Source: Nemertoderma westbladi
Taxonomy: Eukaryota > Xenacoelomorpha > Nemertodermatida > Nemertodermatidae
Direction: 5' to 3'
Assembly: GCA_032718475.1 (NCBI GenBank)
Contig: JAUCBJ010003760.1
Coordinates: 1-21,686, forward strand
Length of the DNA stretch: 21,686 bases
Every line of letters begins with the position of its first letter. The stretch's first letter is position 1. This document shows positions 9,923 through 20,745 of this stretch, in pieces. Made by a program: the position numbers and the translations under genes. The notes beneath the pieces are model-generated. The model was given only the letters and a program-made list of their open reading frames with translations. It ran no database searches and had not been told where the DNA came from.

Positions 9923-9976
9923 ATGGCAGAATATCTGAATTTCGCTGAAGAAAATGAGTGGAAAAGATTGTCTTTG
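9923..9976 (+). CDS. Possible short first coding exon (unidentified)
   Basis: ATG in good context (CACGATGG) follows an in-frame TAG 18 bases upstream and opens MAEYLNFAEENEWKRLSL. A donor-like TTG|GTACGT then follows. The composition looks protein-like. I do not recognise the family. If it splices in phase 0 it could in principle join the frame open from 12166 (V-I-F-E-T-K-I-M-G-E) and give BTBD19 a longer N-terminus, but the acceptor at 12164 is weak. It could equally be chance; without splicing the frame runs only about 58 codons. Confidence 0.25.
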
Positions 9977-10182
9977 GTACGTTTTATATCGAATATATTG
10001 TTATATTTGAAAAAAAGTATCACCAGTGTTAAAACCCCATTAAAATTGTGCAGCACTTCCAAATCGTCACGAAGGATGTTACTATTACTGTATTAGGCCT
10101 ATGTGCCTACAAGGTCCGGTACTTCTCGCCGCCATTCTGCTGGATTGGGCGGACCTATTCAAGTAGGCATAACCTAACCGTA

Positions 10183-10244
10183 TCATGATGGTACTTGTCA
10201 TTAGGCCCTGCCCTCATTATGATAGTACTTGTACAATAGGCCCT
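10183..10244 (+). repeat. Two-copy short direct repeat
   Basis: TCATGATGGTACTTGTC...TAGGCCCT at 10183-10209 is followed by TTATGATAGTACTTGTAC..TAGGCCCT at 10217-10244. It lies in a slightly GC-richer patch between 10090 and 10330. No gene signal is seen. Confidence 0.6.
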
Positions 10245-10387
10245 ACTATGTAATGTACTACTGTCTTACTGTTTACAAACACCGCACTATCCAAGTACCA
10301 GTTACTCCTTTTTCCCATTGTATTCTATACCCTGTGGGGCGAGCCACGAAGTGAGTGAGCCTTAGCGTAGTGGTACCATTAATCAAC

Positions 10388-10434
10388 CTGTCGTTCTGTC
10401 GCTCTGTCGTTCTGTCGTTCTGTCGTTCTGTCGT
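10388..10434 (+). repeat. 8-bp microsatellite (TCTGTCGT)n inside a dispersed element
   Basis: About six copies of CTGTCGTT occur with one C variant. The surrounding text, from GGGGCGAGCCACGAAG at about 10337 to about 10580, reads like a member of an interspersed noncoding family, but I cannot name it. The remainder to 12160 is AT-rich with no supported gene. Confidence 0.75.
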
Positions 10435-12186
10435 GTTCAATTTTAAACGTTAATAACTCGGCCAATCTTTGATGAAATCTATCCAAACTTGGTACACATG
10501 TTGTATGGCAAAAGTTTAGAAATTTTCCAAGTAGAATTTCCGTGTGGCCTTCGAGAAGCTAAGATAATAGCAGTTAATTAGTTAATTAAGTTGATTACGG
10601 TAAAAACACCATTTTCAACCTGCCTTTTAAAGGAAATTAATTGTTTTACAGTATAAGACTTCAATAATTATACTTAAAAAATATACAGATGTAATCCGCA
10701 TACTCCATTCTATTATAGTTTTTAATTAGTTCAAGTGATTTGCTTTAATAATCGTGTCTTTAATTGATCTAAAGTAATTAAACCGGCATAAAAAATGTAT
10801 TCTCATTAAATACTGCTCATTTATTGGTTAACATCCAAGTTGGCTTGATTCCCAGCAACACTTGAGGTATTCAGTCAGCCTGCTGCTGCTGCTAGTAGCC
10901 ATCCATTCACTCACTCTCCATTGAACTGGCTGATTGGAGGTGTGTGTGTATCGGGTTCAATGACATTAATATTATTACTAAAGTAACGTCGGGATGTTAA
11001 TATTCACTGGAGCTATGAGTCTCTCTGGTTAGTTGAATGAATGAAATAAATAATTGTTTTACTGTTCCGAATATCAATGTTTATTTCTGTAGGCCAACTT
11101 ACTGTATTATTATTTAATCTAAATGTACATAATAGTTTAAATAAATTATTTCACAATTTCATTCCAATTCATACTGCTTACGCAACCATGCTAATTAGGT
11201 ATATTAAATGGCAGGATTGTTTTTAATTAAAATTTTTACAGAGCAAACAAGTATATTGTATTTAACTGAAAGTTAATTTATTTCGGTAAGTAGGCCTTGC
11301 GGTTTGTTAGTTTAGTTAGTATAATAAGTATCAAATATATTACGTGCTGCTGTACAGTAAACGCGGCTTTGCGTTATTGAATTACAGAATTGGCGGTACA
11401 AAGTACATTAATAGGGATCAGGCATATTGCATTTATATAATTGTTGTTGTAAATGTACAATAATATGCGCCACTTTTATTTTAGTAACTGCAATGTGTAT
11501 TTCATTTGTACCTGCAACCGATTGATTGGTGGTGTGGGTAAATTTCTCAAAACCTGATTTTGTGATACAGTCGCTTAATTTTAATTTGTATCTCATAACT
11601 GGACCTCGTGCTGCGCGAAGGCCCCACGAACGTGTCAGTACCTGTATCGCAGGGGTCTAAATTCCGTACCGGTCCCGGTATTAACAATTTACTTTCATTC
11701 TTGACTAATTTTTTACTTTTCTAAACTAATTTCTGGAAATTTGTCAAACAAAGTTATATTAATTCACTATTTTGTTTTAAATATTAGTGAAAAAAAGGGG
11801 ATTTTCAAATAAAAGTATAACTAACCAATGGATTAACAAACTACTCGATTGGTAAATAAATCATTAATGAATGCAACCCAAGGTTTAACCACCACATGGG
11901 TAAACACCACATGTTGGGACGTTGTCCACTTTGAAGCAGACTAAATCACATCATTAATACCTCATCAGCATAATTAGCCTTTCAGTTTAAAATAACATAC
12001 TCCAATAATTACCTTCATAGACAAGTCAATAATCCCAATTTGGCAATGCCGCAAGTTTAATGAGGGGATTTGGCAATTAATATAAGTAGATAGTTAGTTA
12101 TAATTAAATTTTATTTAGTAAAACCAATCTAAGTTTTAACCCAAATAGGTTATAATTATTTAAAGGTGATTTTTGAAACTAAAATA

Positions 12187-12392
12187 ATGGGTGAGCTGTT
12201 AGAGTCAACCGTAACGCAAGGGAGTGTTAACTTGTTTGCTGAACAAATGAAAAAGCTGGTCAACAATCAAGACTTTAGTGATATAAAGTTTGTCGTCGGA
12301 AGTCAAAGGCAACTAATATATTCTCATAAATGTTTATTGAGCGCCAGATGTAAGGTGTTTCGAGCAATGTTTGAAGAACATACGGATATAAG
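12187..12392 (+). CDS. BTBD19: BTBD19 exon 1
   Basis: It encodes residues 1-68 and two bases of Arg69. It holds the first half of the BTB fold, ending MFEEHTDI. The donor is ATAAG|GTGAGC. Confidence 0.9.
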
Positions 12393-15300
12393 GTGAGCAC
12401 AATATGTAAGGTGTTTCTATATATATAAAGTGCCACATTCAGCCATGGGGTGCGTAATTTTTTATCAAAATTTATCGACACCCAAATTTGACACAATACG
12501 TACCTACCATTACCTACCCTTAAAACCGTACGTACATTATACAGGACCTAATTGTACTTGAAACTGTAAGGGAGATCACAGACATTAGTGTAGGGGTGGG
12601 CCAAGTTTCCAAACCCTGTTTAAGGGGGGGGGGGGGGGGGGGTACACCATTTTGGTCCAAAATATGTCGAAATTTTTTTATGGTCTATTATAATGCACCA
12701 TTGAATGGTGTTTCCAAATCTGAAAACCGCTATTTAATAGCTCTTTTAGTTTTCAAGTTATAACAATTTCCATTTAGGGAATCCTATTGAAATTACTATT
12801 ACTATGTATAATGAAAGGTCGATTATCTCCAAATATTTTTTTTATGAAATTGTCAACTTCAAAACCCTACTACTTCTACAATTTTTGATCAATTAGTCTG
12901 AAACTTTCTGTGGGTGTCTACATAGCCACCCTGCATAAAAGTATCAGACAACTTTTCGAAATTATTTGTTAATAAAATTTAATACTATTTATAACAAACC
13001 TAAAAATTTGCATAAATTTGCAGCGCCACCTAGCGGTGCAGAATTATTTTCACAAAATTTCGCCTGATAGTTATGTTGCCCCATCTTTGATATATCATAT
13101 AAAAAAACTTTCATGTGATTAGATTCAAAACTGTAAAAGCCTTAGGGTTTTAAGCGCAACCAAGTTTTTTTTATTGTTAACTAGTATTAACTAATATTAA
13201 ATAGCGAAAAAATTTTTTTTTCTGACCTGTCATGTAGAATAGCATCTTAGGCCTACCTATATTCAAAATTTTAGCCAAAACCAAACAATTTTGAAACGCT
13301 GAGAGTGATAAATCGAAGAGTTGTTCGAAAATGGTGTACCCCCCCCCCCCCCCCCCCCCCCATTTATCGAATCATTGTTTCTCGGTATATCAATGTTAAG
13401 AGTTAATACATGGGAGTTGATCTTTCTGTTTTTAGGGAGGATGTACCATTCGTGTTATCTGATATACACCCAGAGATATTCCTTGCCTTACTCGAATATA
13501 TTTACACTAATTGCTGCACCTTAAACCAAAAACTAGCCGTTGATGTCATGGCTATCGCCATAGAATACGGGTTGGACGATCTGAGAATGATGTGCGTCCA
13601 TTATATATCGGGGAACCAAAATGTTTCCGATGCGTGTCAGGTTGGTATGGTAACGTATTGCGGAGAGAGCCACGTTAATGAGCACGCCATATCATACGGC
13701 TATATTTGTTACCGTGTCATGTTAGTAAAGGTAACGCGCAAAGTGGATCGAGGCACGTTCATAGGTGCATATTCAAAACGTTCAAATTATGAGGACAACT
13801 ACTATAGTACATACTGACATCAAAAATGTGTTAAAGAAATGTCGAAAATAAGATGGCTTATTAAAATAGATTTGTAATAGACGAATTCCAATATATGTAC
13901 AATATAGACCAAAAATAATACATAAATACAATAATACATTCATAGTCATATTACAAATCTATTGTATTTTAGGCTTTGCAAGCGTCTGTTTCATTCTCGC
14001 AAGATGAACTACAGAAAAACAGTCTGAGTTACATAGAAGATAATACAGCTGAAGTATTTCGGAGTTCCACCTTCCAGGAACTCACTGAAGATGGCCTATC
14101 AGTAATACTTCGGAGTGACAAACTCAACATAGATGAGATGGAAGTTATACAACACGTGAAGCAATGGGCTAAAGCGTGCGCCGTTGTGAGTGGGAAAACA
14201 ATCGCTGAGGTAATTACAATAAATTAAATAATGGAGCTAATGTCAACATCTACACATATATATTCGATTTAATTATATATTTTTATTTATTTAAAATATT
14301 TATATTATATTTGACAAAGATATTCGCGCCCAAAATGAGTGGCCATATATAATCACAATAATATTCATTTTCAAAACGCAGATTAATTGTAATTGGTGGA
14401 GAAATTGAATTTTCGCTCAAATACATTGTAACCCTGTAATATGTAATTCAGAGATAAATAAATATGAAATGAGAAAAACATTTCTTAACAAAATTATAAA
14501 AACTGCGAAATAGAATCTCCCAAATTAAAAGTGATGCGAAATAATAAAAAGGTTATGAAATAATAACAAGCTCGAAATCGCGCAAAGGTCCGCGTCTACT
14601 AGCGCATAACTGTCTCCTCCAATGGCTTACTACCAATCTTACGATCAAAAAAATTAACCTGAAAGGATGGATTGAACTCGGTAGCTAGAGATTCCACGAC
14701 CAACGCTCTACCAACTTCGTCACCGCGCCGTAAGAAGCCTTATAAAACTAAAACCTAACTGGAGACTATCCCCAACAACAACGGAGTGAATTCTAGAGGT
14801 CTCGCTACGCGGACTTAATAACTGGAAACTAACAACAACAACAACAATAATAACAACGGAGTTAATACTAGTGGTCTCGCTACGCGGACCTAAAAACCTA
14901 ACTGGAAATTTACAATAACAACATCACCAAGAACAACGGAGTTAATACTAGTGGCTCGCTACGCGGACCTAAAAATATGAGTAGTGAGTGAATTTGGACA
15001 CATGTTGTACCTTGAAGCACTCCGAGTAAGCCAATTAAAGGTTTGTTAACACGTCTGTATTTTTCTTAGGTTGCAAAGAAAGTAGTGACACACATCCGCC
15101 TCCCTTTACTATCCATGAACGAACTTTCCTCGGTGGAGAATGAAAATAGATCCGAGTACTTTATACCTATAGATATGATTGCATTCGCCTGGAAGTACCA
15201 CGCCGATCATAAGGTTAAACGGGGGAACAAATGGACAACGAAAAGAAAGGGAACATTGTACAGAGAAGGTCAAGGATATTTACAGGAGCCGCAATGTTGA
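12187..15300 (+). CDS. BTBD19: BTB/POZ and BACK domain protein, BTBD19 homologue, four exons, complete
   Basis: Exons 12187-12392, 13436-13640, 13973-14209 and 15070-15300 join to 292 residues plus stop, close to the human BTBD19 length of 291. Introns are all GT-AG and the phases agree (2, 0, 0). The BTB fold spans about residues 15-115, with DFSDIKFVVG, YSHKCLLSARC, VFRAMFEE and LALLEYIYTN. The BACK region spans about 125-225, with DACQALQASVSFSQDELQ and LRSDKLNIDEMEVIQHVKQW. The C-terminal IPIDMIAFAWKYH and GTLYRE are also characteristic. There is no Kelch repeat. BTB-BACK proteins commonly act as Cullin-3 adaptors, but BTBD19's partner is not known to me. The ATG at 12187 has A at -3 and G at +4. 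The open frame extends back to 12166 without an ATG. Confidence 0.93.
12624..13361. mobile_element. Nonautonomous element with poly-G/poly-C inverted ends in BTBD19 intron 1
   Basis: The left end is G19 then TACACCATTTT (12624-12653). The right end is AAAATGGTGTA then C23 (13328-13361), exactly complementary, so the inverted ends are about 30 bp. The 738-bp element encodes nothing recognisable and fills most of the 1,043-bp intron. TTTA beside both ends (before the G tract, after the C tract) might be a target duplication, but this is weak. An internal block at about 12711-12772 (AATCTGAAAACCGCT...CTCTTTTAGTTTTC) has a relative at 15786-15849. Confidence 0.65.
13021..13036 (-). promoter_or_regulatory. 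CTCF-core-like motif
   Basis: On the minus strand the bases read CCGCTAGGTGGCGCTG, close to the bilaterian CTCF core. It sits inside the poly-G/poly-C element. This is a motif match only; similar CTAG-centred strings are also common in invertebrate repeats. Confidence 0.3.
13436..13640 (+). CDS. BTBD19: BTBD19 exon 2
   Basis: The acceptor is CTGTTTTTAG. The first G completes Arg69, then EDVPFVLSDIHPEIFLALL continues to DACQ137. The donor is TGTCAG|GTTGGT. A longer reading frame that runs past this donor to 13817 is intron 2 read-through. Confidence 0.9.
13973..14209 (+). CDS. BTBD19: BTBD19 exon 3
   Basis: The acceptor is TGTATTTTAG. It encodes residues 138-216, from ALQASVSF through the BACK helices to GKTIAE. 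The donor is GAG|GTAATT. Intron 2 (13641-13972) is AT-rich and plain. Confidence 0.9.
14665..14729 (-). mobile_element. tRNA-derived fragment (SINE head or tRNA pseudogene)
   Basis: The minus strand reads GGCGCGGTGACGAAGTTGG, then TAGAGCGTTGG, and later GAGTTCAATCC. These are box A-like and box B-like in the right order and spacing. The 3' acceptor-stem strand that should pair with GGCGCGG is absent, so it is not an intact tRNA. A possible SINE body continues to lower coordinates (about 14570). It lies in BTBD19 intron 3, antisense. Confidence 0.5.
14752..14972 (+). repeat. Three-copy 70-80-bp tandem repeat with (AAC)n
   Basis: Each copy runs from CCTAACTGGA or AACTGGAAAC through an AAC/AAT-rich stretch to CAACGGAGT, CTAG and TCGCTACGCGGAC. 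Copies begin near 14752, 14821 and 14890. It lies in BTBD19 intron 3 next to the tRNA-derived fragment. Confidence 0.75.
15070..15300 (+). CDS. BTBD19: BTBD19 exon 4 with stop
   Basis: The acceptor is GTATTTTTCTTAG. It encodes residues 217-292, with IRLPLLSMNELSSVE, IPIDMIAFAWKYHAD and GTLYREGQGYLQEP, and ends in TGA at 15298-15300. Confidence 0.9.
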   Translation, partial: VAKKVVTHIRLPLLSMNELSSVENENRSEYFIPIDMIAFAWKYHADHKVKRGNKWTTKRKGTLYREGQGYLQEPQC

Positions 15301-15312
15301 TACTGATGGAGT

Positions 15313-15392
15313 TAATATAGAGACAGTCCCATTGATATAGAGACAGTCCCATTGATATAGAGACAGTCCCATTGATATAGAGACAGTCCCAT
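15313..15392 (+). repeat. 20-bp tandem repeat in the BTBD19 3' UTR (four copies)
   Basis: Units read GATATAGAGACAGTCCCATT. The first is slightly diverged at its 5' end. The array starts 13 bases past the stop codon and should be part of the mature mRNA. Confidence 0.9.
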
Positions 15393-15523
15393 TGATACTG
15401 TTATATGTGATTTTTAGACGTACACAGTACACACACATGTAGTGGTGGGTTGGTCGCTGGTCGGGCCAGACCTTTATCCTTCATATAGAATCACGTCGAA
15501 TTACCAATGTACGGTGCGGTGAT

Positions 15524-15529
15524 AATAAA
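15524..15529 (+). terminator. Candidate poly(A) signal of BTBD19
   Basis: AATAAA lies about 225 bases past the stop, with two more AATAAA copies within the next 55 bases (near 15550 and 15574). Confidence 0.45.
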
Positions 15530-15691
15530 TAACGTCATTTAATTTTAACAATAAAATTACATATTTTACAGTTAATAAAATGCTTCATTTACATTCTTCA
15601 CATCCAAGGATCAAACATATTGAACTCGCTCGCTAAATACGAGATATCCAGATTTTCAACGTAATCAAAATGCATCCCTCACAAGGATTAA

Positions 15692-15732
15692 GGGGGGGGG
15701 GGGGGGGGGGGGGTACCCCCCCCCCCCCCCCC
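15692..15732. repeat. G22-TA-C17 palindrome
   Basis: Twenty-two G, then TA, then seventeen C form a near-perfect hairpin with almost no loop. Sequence related to the intron-1 element begins about 55 bases downstream. It looks like the two ends of a poly-G/poly-C element joined, or a fold-back of one end. Exact tract lengths are sequencing-sensitive. Confidence 0.8.
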
Positions 15733-15785
15733 TCATCCCCTCGTTAAAAATTCAGAAAATTGTTTTTATTGAATCTAGAGTAGAA

Positions 15786-15849
15786 TTTAATGGGGATTTA
15801 AAATCTGAAAACGGCTGAAGAGAGATCTCTTTTAGTTCTCGAGTTATCG
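15786..15849 (+). repeat. Dispersed repeat segment related to 12711-12772
   Basis: AAATCTGAAAACGGCT and CTCTTTTAGTTCTCGAGTTAT match the order and spacing of blocks in the BTBD19 intron-1 element. The interval 15850-16440 shows further weak similarity (GGTAATTATCTC, TACTACTCC) and no gene. Confidence 0.6.
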
Positions 15850-16444
15850 TGGAATATCTGTCTGGCAATCTGTCTGTTAAAATGTAAGACAACCAACAGA
15901 CTACATTCCACCAAATATCAAAACTGACATCGGCAATGATATCAGCGTACCCAGTAAACCCCCATAAATATAAATTTTAGCTCGGTGTGTGTTCCTTCCA
16001 TGTCAGACACTATTAACCAACCAGACCCTCATACAGGTAGTTTTGCGCGGGAAGGATTGAACTTTGAAGGTAATTATCTCAGAATGGCATTTTTTTTGCA
16101 TGAAAAATACTACTCCTCCGCCCTCCGTTTATTGCAATTTTTGCTTATATGAAAGGTAATTTCATTAGCTTCAATAAATTTCACGCACATTTCTTAATTT
16201 AATAATATTTCCCCATTTTTTTAATGACAAATTACAAAAAAACATTCAGTCTTTTCAGTTTTTAAAAAATTTAAGATATATTTTTTACAAAATTGACCAT
16301 TACCAGAAATGGAATACGAAAATACAAAAGTGCGTGAAAATATTATGAAAATTCTGGTTCCAAAAAATGTGGTATCGAAAAATAAAAAATGGAAAATAAC
16401 GGGAGGAGTAGTCGTTTAGTAAAATTATAAAAAGTTCACGTAGG

Positions 16445-16460
16445 CCGCTAGGGGGCGCTA
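16445..16460 (+). promoter_or_regulatory. CTCF-core-like motif
   Basis: CCGCTAGGGGGCGCTA is an excellent match to the CTCF core. It sits in repeat-like DNA between the two convergent BTB genes. Binding is untested. From 16460 to 16979 only AT-rich DNA is seen, with a two-copy AGATAA...GCCGGCAAT-type duplication near 16577-16619. Confidence 0.35.
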
Positions 16461-16979
16461 ATATAATTTGTTTTCAAATTTTTATGCACTTTTAATGATT
16501 CTCTTTTCGATGGTATATCGTTTTCTATGCATTTTTCAAACACATTGGAGACATGTAGAAAATACGAAAAAACCCTAGAAGATAAGCCGGCAATGCCAGA
16601 AGATAAATAAGCCAGCAATATCTAATTTAAATAATCCTGATAAAATATTCCTTTTAAAAATGTTGCTTTCATAACGGTATTTATTTGTTATTATTTGTAG
16701 GTGAATAGCTAGTTTGGTTGGTGGTTTTACACATAAGCATCACAAATAATAACAAAATAAGATTACGACATACATAAAAATACAGTAAATGAATTCATTT
16801 AACGAACAATCTAATATCTAAAATACATAATCTGGTTATAAAGAATCTCCGCATCAATAAATATTATTATAGGTAAACAATATAAACCCAATACAACACA
16901 TACTAATCCTACTAGTGCTTCCTGACTTAGTTCCAAGTAGACAGCCATTAAGGGCACCGAATACGGTTCGAACGGGGTA

Positions 16980-16985
16980 TTTATT
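16980..16985 (-). terminator. Candidate poly(A) signal of BTBD10 homologue
   Basis: TTTATT on the plus strand is AATAAA on the gene strand, about 435 bases past the stop at 17421. No nearer canonical hexamer was noticed, so a 3' UTR of that length is plausible. Confidence 0.35.
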
Positions 16986-17420
16986 CTCATCTAAACCGGA
17001 TTGTTATAATTCCGGCCGGTGCCGAAGTCAAACCTGAGTTTTACAAACGCGAAGTGCAAGATAGAGCGCCAAGCACAGTCTAAACCACACCTAGTCTCCA
17101 GGAGTATGGTATTATATCATAGTAAATAACGCCCCCCAGATAGAAGAATGTAGATTTTGTTACAGTTTGTTACATACGGTTGATGAAAGGTTGCTCAGTT
17201 CCAACATTTATAGAATACTAAATAGTTCCGGAGAATAACCGATGCAAACAAATACAGCAATGTTTCCCGTTCGATCCATTGAGTACTAACCATATTGTCG
17301 GTTGGCCCCTTGGATATTTTAAAGTAGATGGCTTCAGTAAACGACGACTGGCCGCTCATTGAGCTCCTGTTGAATGGCGAGCATTCCCCCTCTACACCTC
17401 GCTACTCCCACTGCACCTCG

Positions 17421-18611
<1,191 letters not shown>

Positions 18612-18871
18612 TCAATTTACTCAGTTAACAATCAATGAACAGAGTAGGCCTACGCTAGGTAATTAAATTAATTAAAAAAAAACAATAATTATAAGCAGTT
18701 TGCGCGTACTGTCAGATTATATAGGCCTATACCTATACCTGTATAGCGGTTGTACTGCAGTACTGTACAACTGTAATAATTATAATACAGTAATAGGTGT
18801 AATGGTGTAGGCTAGGTAGGGTAATGACAAATTATCTATCATCTCCTCATCTTCGATCTTCAAATCAGATA

Positions 18872-19113
18872 GGGGGGGGGGGGGGGGGGGGGGGGAACTT
18901 TCGACACAAAATTAATCCCTCTCCAAGAGGAATCGACGCAAATAACAGCTGAAAACTGTTCTTTTGATTTTAGTTAATTGTTTTGGTTAGAATAACGTAT
19001 CACTGTAACCTGCTCCTTTCCCTAAATCGATAATTTAACATAGAGACAAAATATTAATTCGCCGAGATGAGATGCGTCCAGTTACCCCCCCCCCCCCCCC
19101 CCCCCCCCCCCCC
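18872..19113. mobile_element. Short segment bounded by poly-G and poly-C
   Basis: G24 at 18872-18895 and C29 at 19085-19113 enclose 189 bases, again in the inverted G...C arrangement seen at 12624-13361. The interior contains the second copy of the dispersed repeat found at 7360. Nothing coding is seen. The stretch 18612-18871 is AT-rich with TAGGCCTA-type strings and no gene. Confidence 0.5.
18977..19083 (+). repeat. Dispersed repeat, copy 2 (partner at 7360-7467)
   Basis: ATTGTTTTGGTTAGAATAAC, CACTGTAACCTGCTCCTTTC, TATTAATTCGCC and CCAGTT recur in the same order and direction as in copy 1, and the C29 tract follows directly. Confidence 0.8.
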
Positions 19114-19358
19114 GTCTCGTCATCTTATGCTTACAACATACACGAAGTAAGGCCTTCGCCCTGCACGTGACATAAACTTATGTCCTTCGAAATAATTATA
19201 AGCAAAATCTTAGCAGATGTCCCCTGCTCACTTTACGCCAGTCAGACTGGGTAACTGCAGTCGATTTAAAGACCTCGCAAAAACTCATTCTGAGGTCTAG
19301 AATATGTACCAGGTATCAATCAGGTAGAAAGGATTATAAACAATAATACGAAATGGCT

Positions 19359-19804
19359 GAAGGTTTTCATTTCAGCCCACTAGCGGTAGACTGGCGAACT
19401 GCCGAGGGTTACCGTCCCACCAAAGACGCAGCCTATGGATGGTCTATGGCCTAGCATGTATATATGTCAATTTCCAACTTGAACAGATAAACAAAAAAAA
19501 AAAACGAAAAAATGGGAGGTTAGAGAATGTTTTCAATTCAGATATTTCGACCTCTAGCGGCAAACTGTGGAAGTGTAAATGGAGTACCATCCCACAAAGG
19601 AGCAGCAGGATTTCTAGTACACATATGCCGGGGTTTCAGCTTAAAATCGGATTAAGCTGAAGGAAACTGTGGAAGGTTTTCAGATTCAGACATATCGCCC
19701 TCTAGTGGTAGACTGAAGAACTACAGAGAAATCACCTTCACCAAAAAGACGCAGCATGTGGTATAGTACATACATTCCACAATTAAGCTTAAACAGATTA
19801 AGAT
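19359..19804 (+). repeat. Three diverged 150-165-bp tandem units
   Basis: Units start near 19359, 19524 and 19672 with GAAGGTTTTCA-like text. Each then carries a CTAGCGG or CTAGTGG box, an ACCATCCCACAAAG-like block and a terminal TTAAAC/AACAGATTA. The plus-strand ORF-like stretch at 19439-19660 is not supported as coding. The last unit abuts the retrotransposon remnant. Confidence 0.65.
19696..19708 (-). promoter_or_regulatory. CTCF-core-like motif in the tandem unit
   Basis: The minus strand reads CCACTAGAGGGCG, a full match to the CTCF core. The two sister units carry weaker versions at 19548-19560 and 19375-19386. It may simply be a conserved box of the repeat family. Confidence 0.3.
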
Positions 19805-20021
19805 CAAGGACTTTTTTAATGAAAAAAAATATATTGCTATTGGAGTCCTAGATCTCTCTAAAGCTTTCAACTCTCTCCAGCACGACATTCTTCGAGATAA
19901 ATTAACAGAAATTGGATTCCAATCGAATGCTGTTGCACTTATTAAAAGTTATCTTCTCGACCGCCCACAAGCTGTAAAATTAAGCAGAATGTTCTCAGAC
20001 TGGAAAATTTGCAATAGGGGT

Positions 20022-20745
20022 ATACCACAGGGCACCAAACTTGGACCATTATTGTTTTTAATATACCACAGGGCACCAAACTTGGACCATTATTGTTTTT
20101 AATATACCACAGGGCACCAAACTTGGACCATAATTGTTTTTAATATACCACAGGGCACCAAACTTGGACCATTATTGTTTTTAATATACCACAGGGCACC
20201 AAACTTGGACCATTATTGTTTTTAATATACCACAGGGCACCAAACTTGGACCATTATTGTTTTTAATATACCACAGGGCACCAAACTTGGACCATTATTG
20301 TTTTTAATATAACTTGGACCATTCTTGTTTTTAATATACCACAGGGCACCAAACTTGGACCATTATTGTTTTTAATATACCACAGGGCACCAAACTTGGA
20401 CCATTATTGTTTTTAATATACCACAGGGCACCAAACTTGGACCATTATTGTTTTTAATATACCACAGGGCACCAAACTTGGACCATTATTGTTTTTAATA
20501 TACCACAGGGCACCAAACTTGGACCATTATTGTTTTTAATATACCACAGGGCACCAAACTTGGACCATTATTGTTTTTAATATACCACAGGGCACCAAAC
20601 TTGGACCATTATTGTTTTTAATATACCACAGGGCACCAAACTTGGACCATTATTGTTTTTAATATACCACAAGGCACCAAACTTGGACCATTATTGTTTT
20701 TAATATACCACAGGGCACCAAACTTGGACCATTATTGTTTTTAAT
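20022..20745 (+). repeat. 41-bp tandem array made of a reverse transcriptase motif (18 units)
   Basis: Seventeen full units and one 27-bp deleted unit (near 20310) repeat ATACCACAGGGCACCAAACT followed by TGGACCATTATTG and a TTTTTAAT tail. The unit is the DNA that encodes IPQGTKLGPLLFLI in the host element. Copies are nearly identical (single changes near 20131 and 20671). Forty-one is not a multiple of three, so the array breaks the reading frame. A minus-strand frame at 20659-20853 is a by-product. Confidence 0.96.

Noticed and set aside
13410-13817. A stand-alone 135-codon ORF.
   Set aside because: Its first part is BTBD19 exon 2 with some intron 1 sequence; beyond the donor at 13641 it is intron read-through.
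14665-14729. Functional tRNA gene.
   Set aside because: Box A and B are present, but the 3' acceptor strand is missing and the length is short.
19439-19660. A 73-codon protein.
   Set aside because: It spans the junction of two diverged tandem repeat units, and the sister units do not keep the frame.
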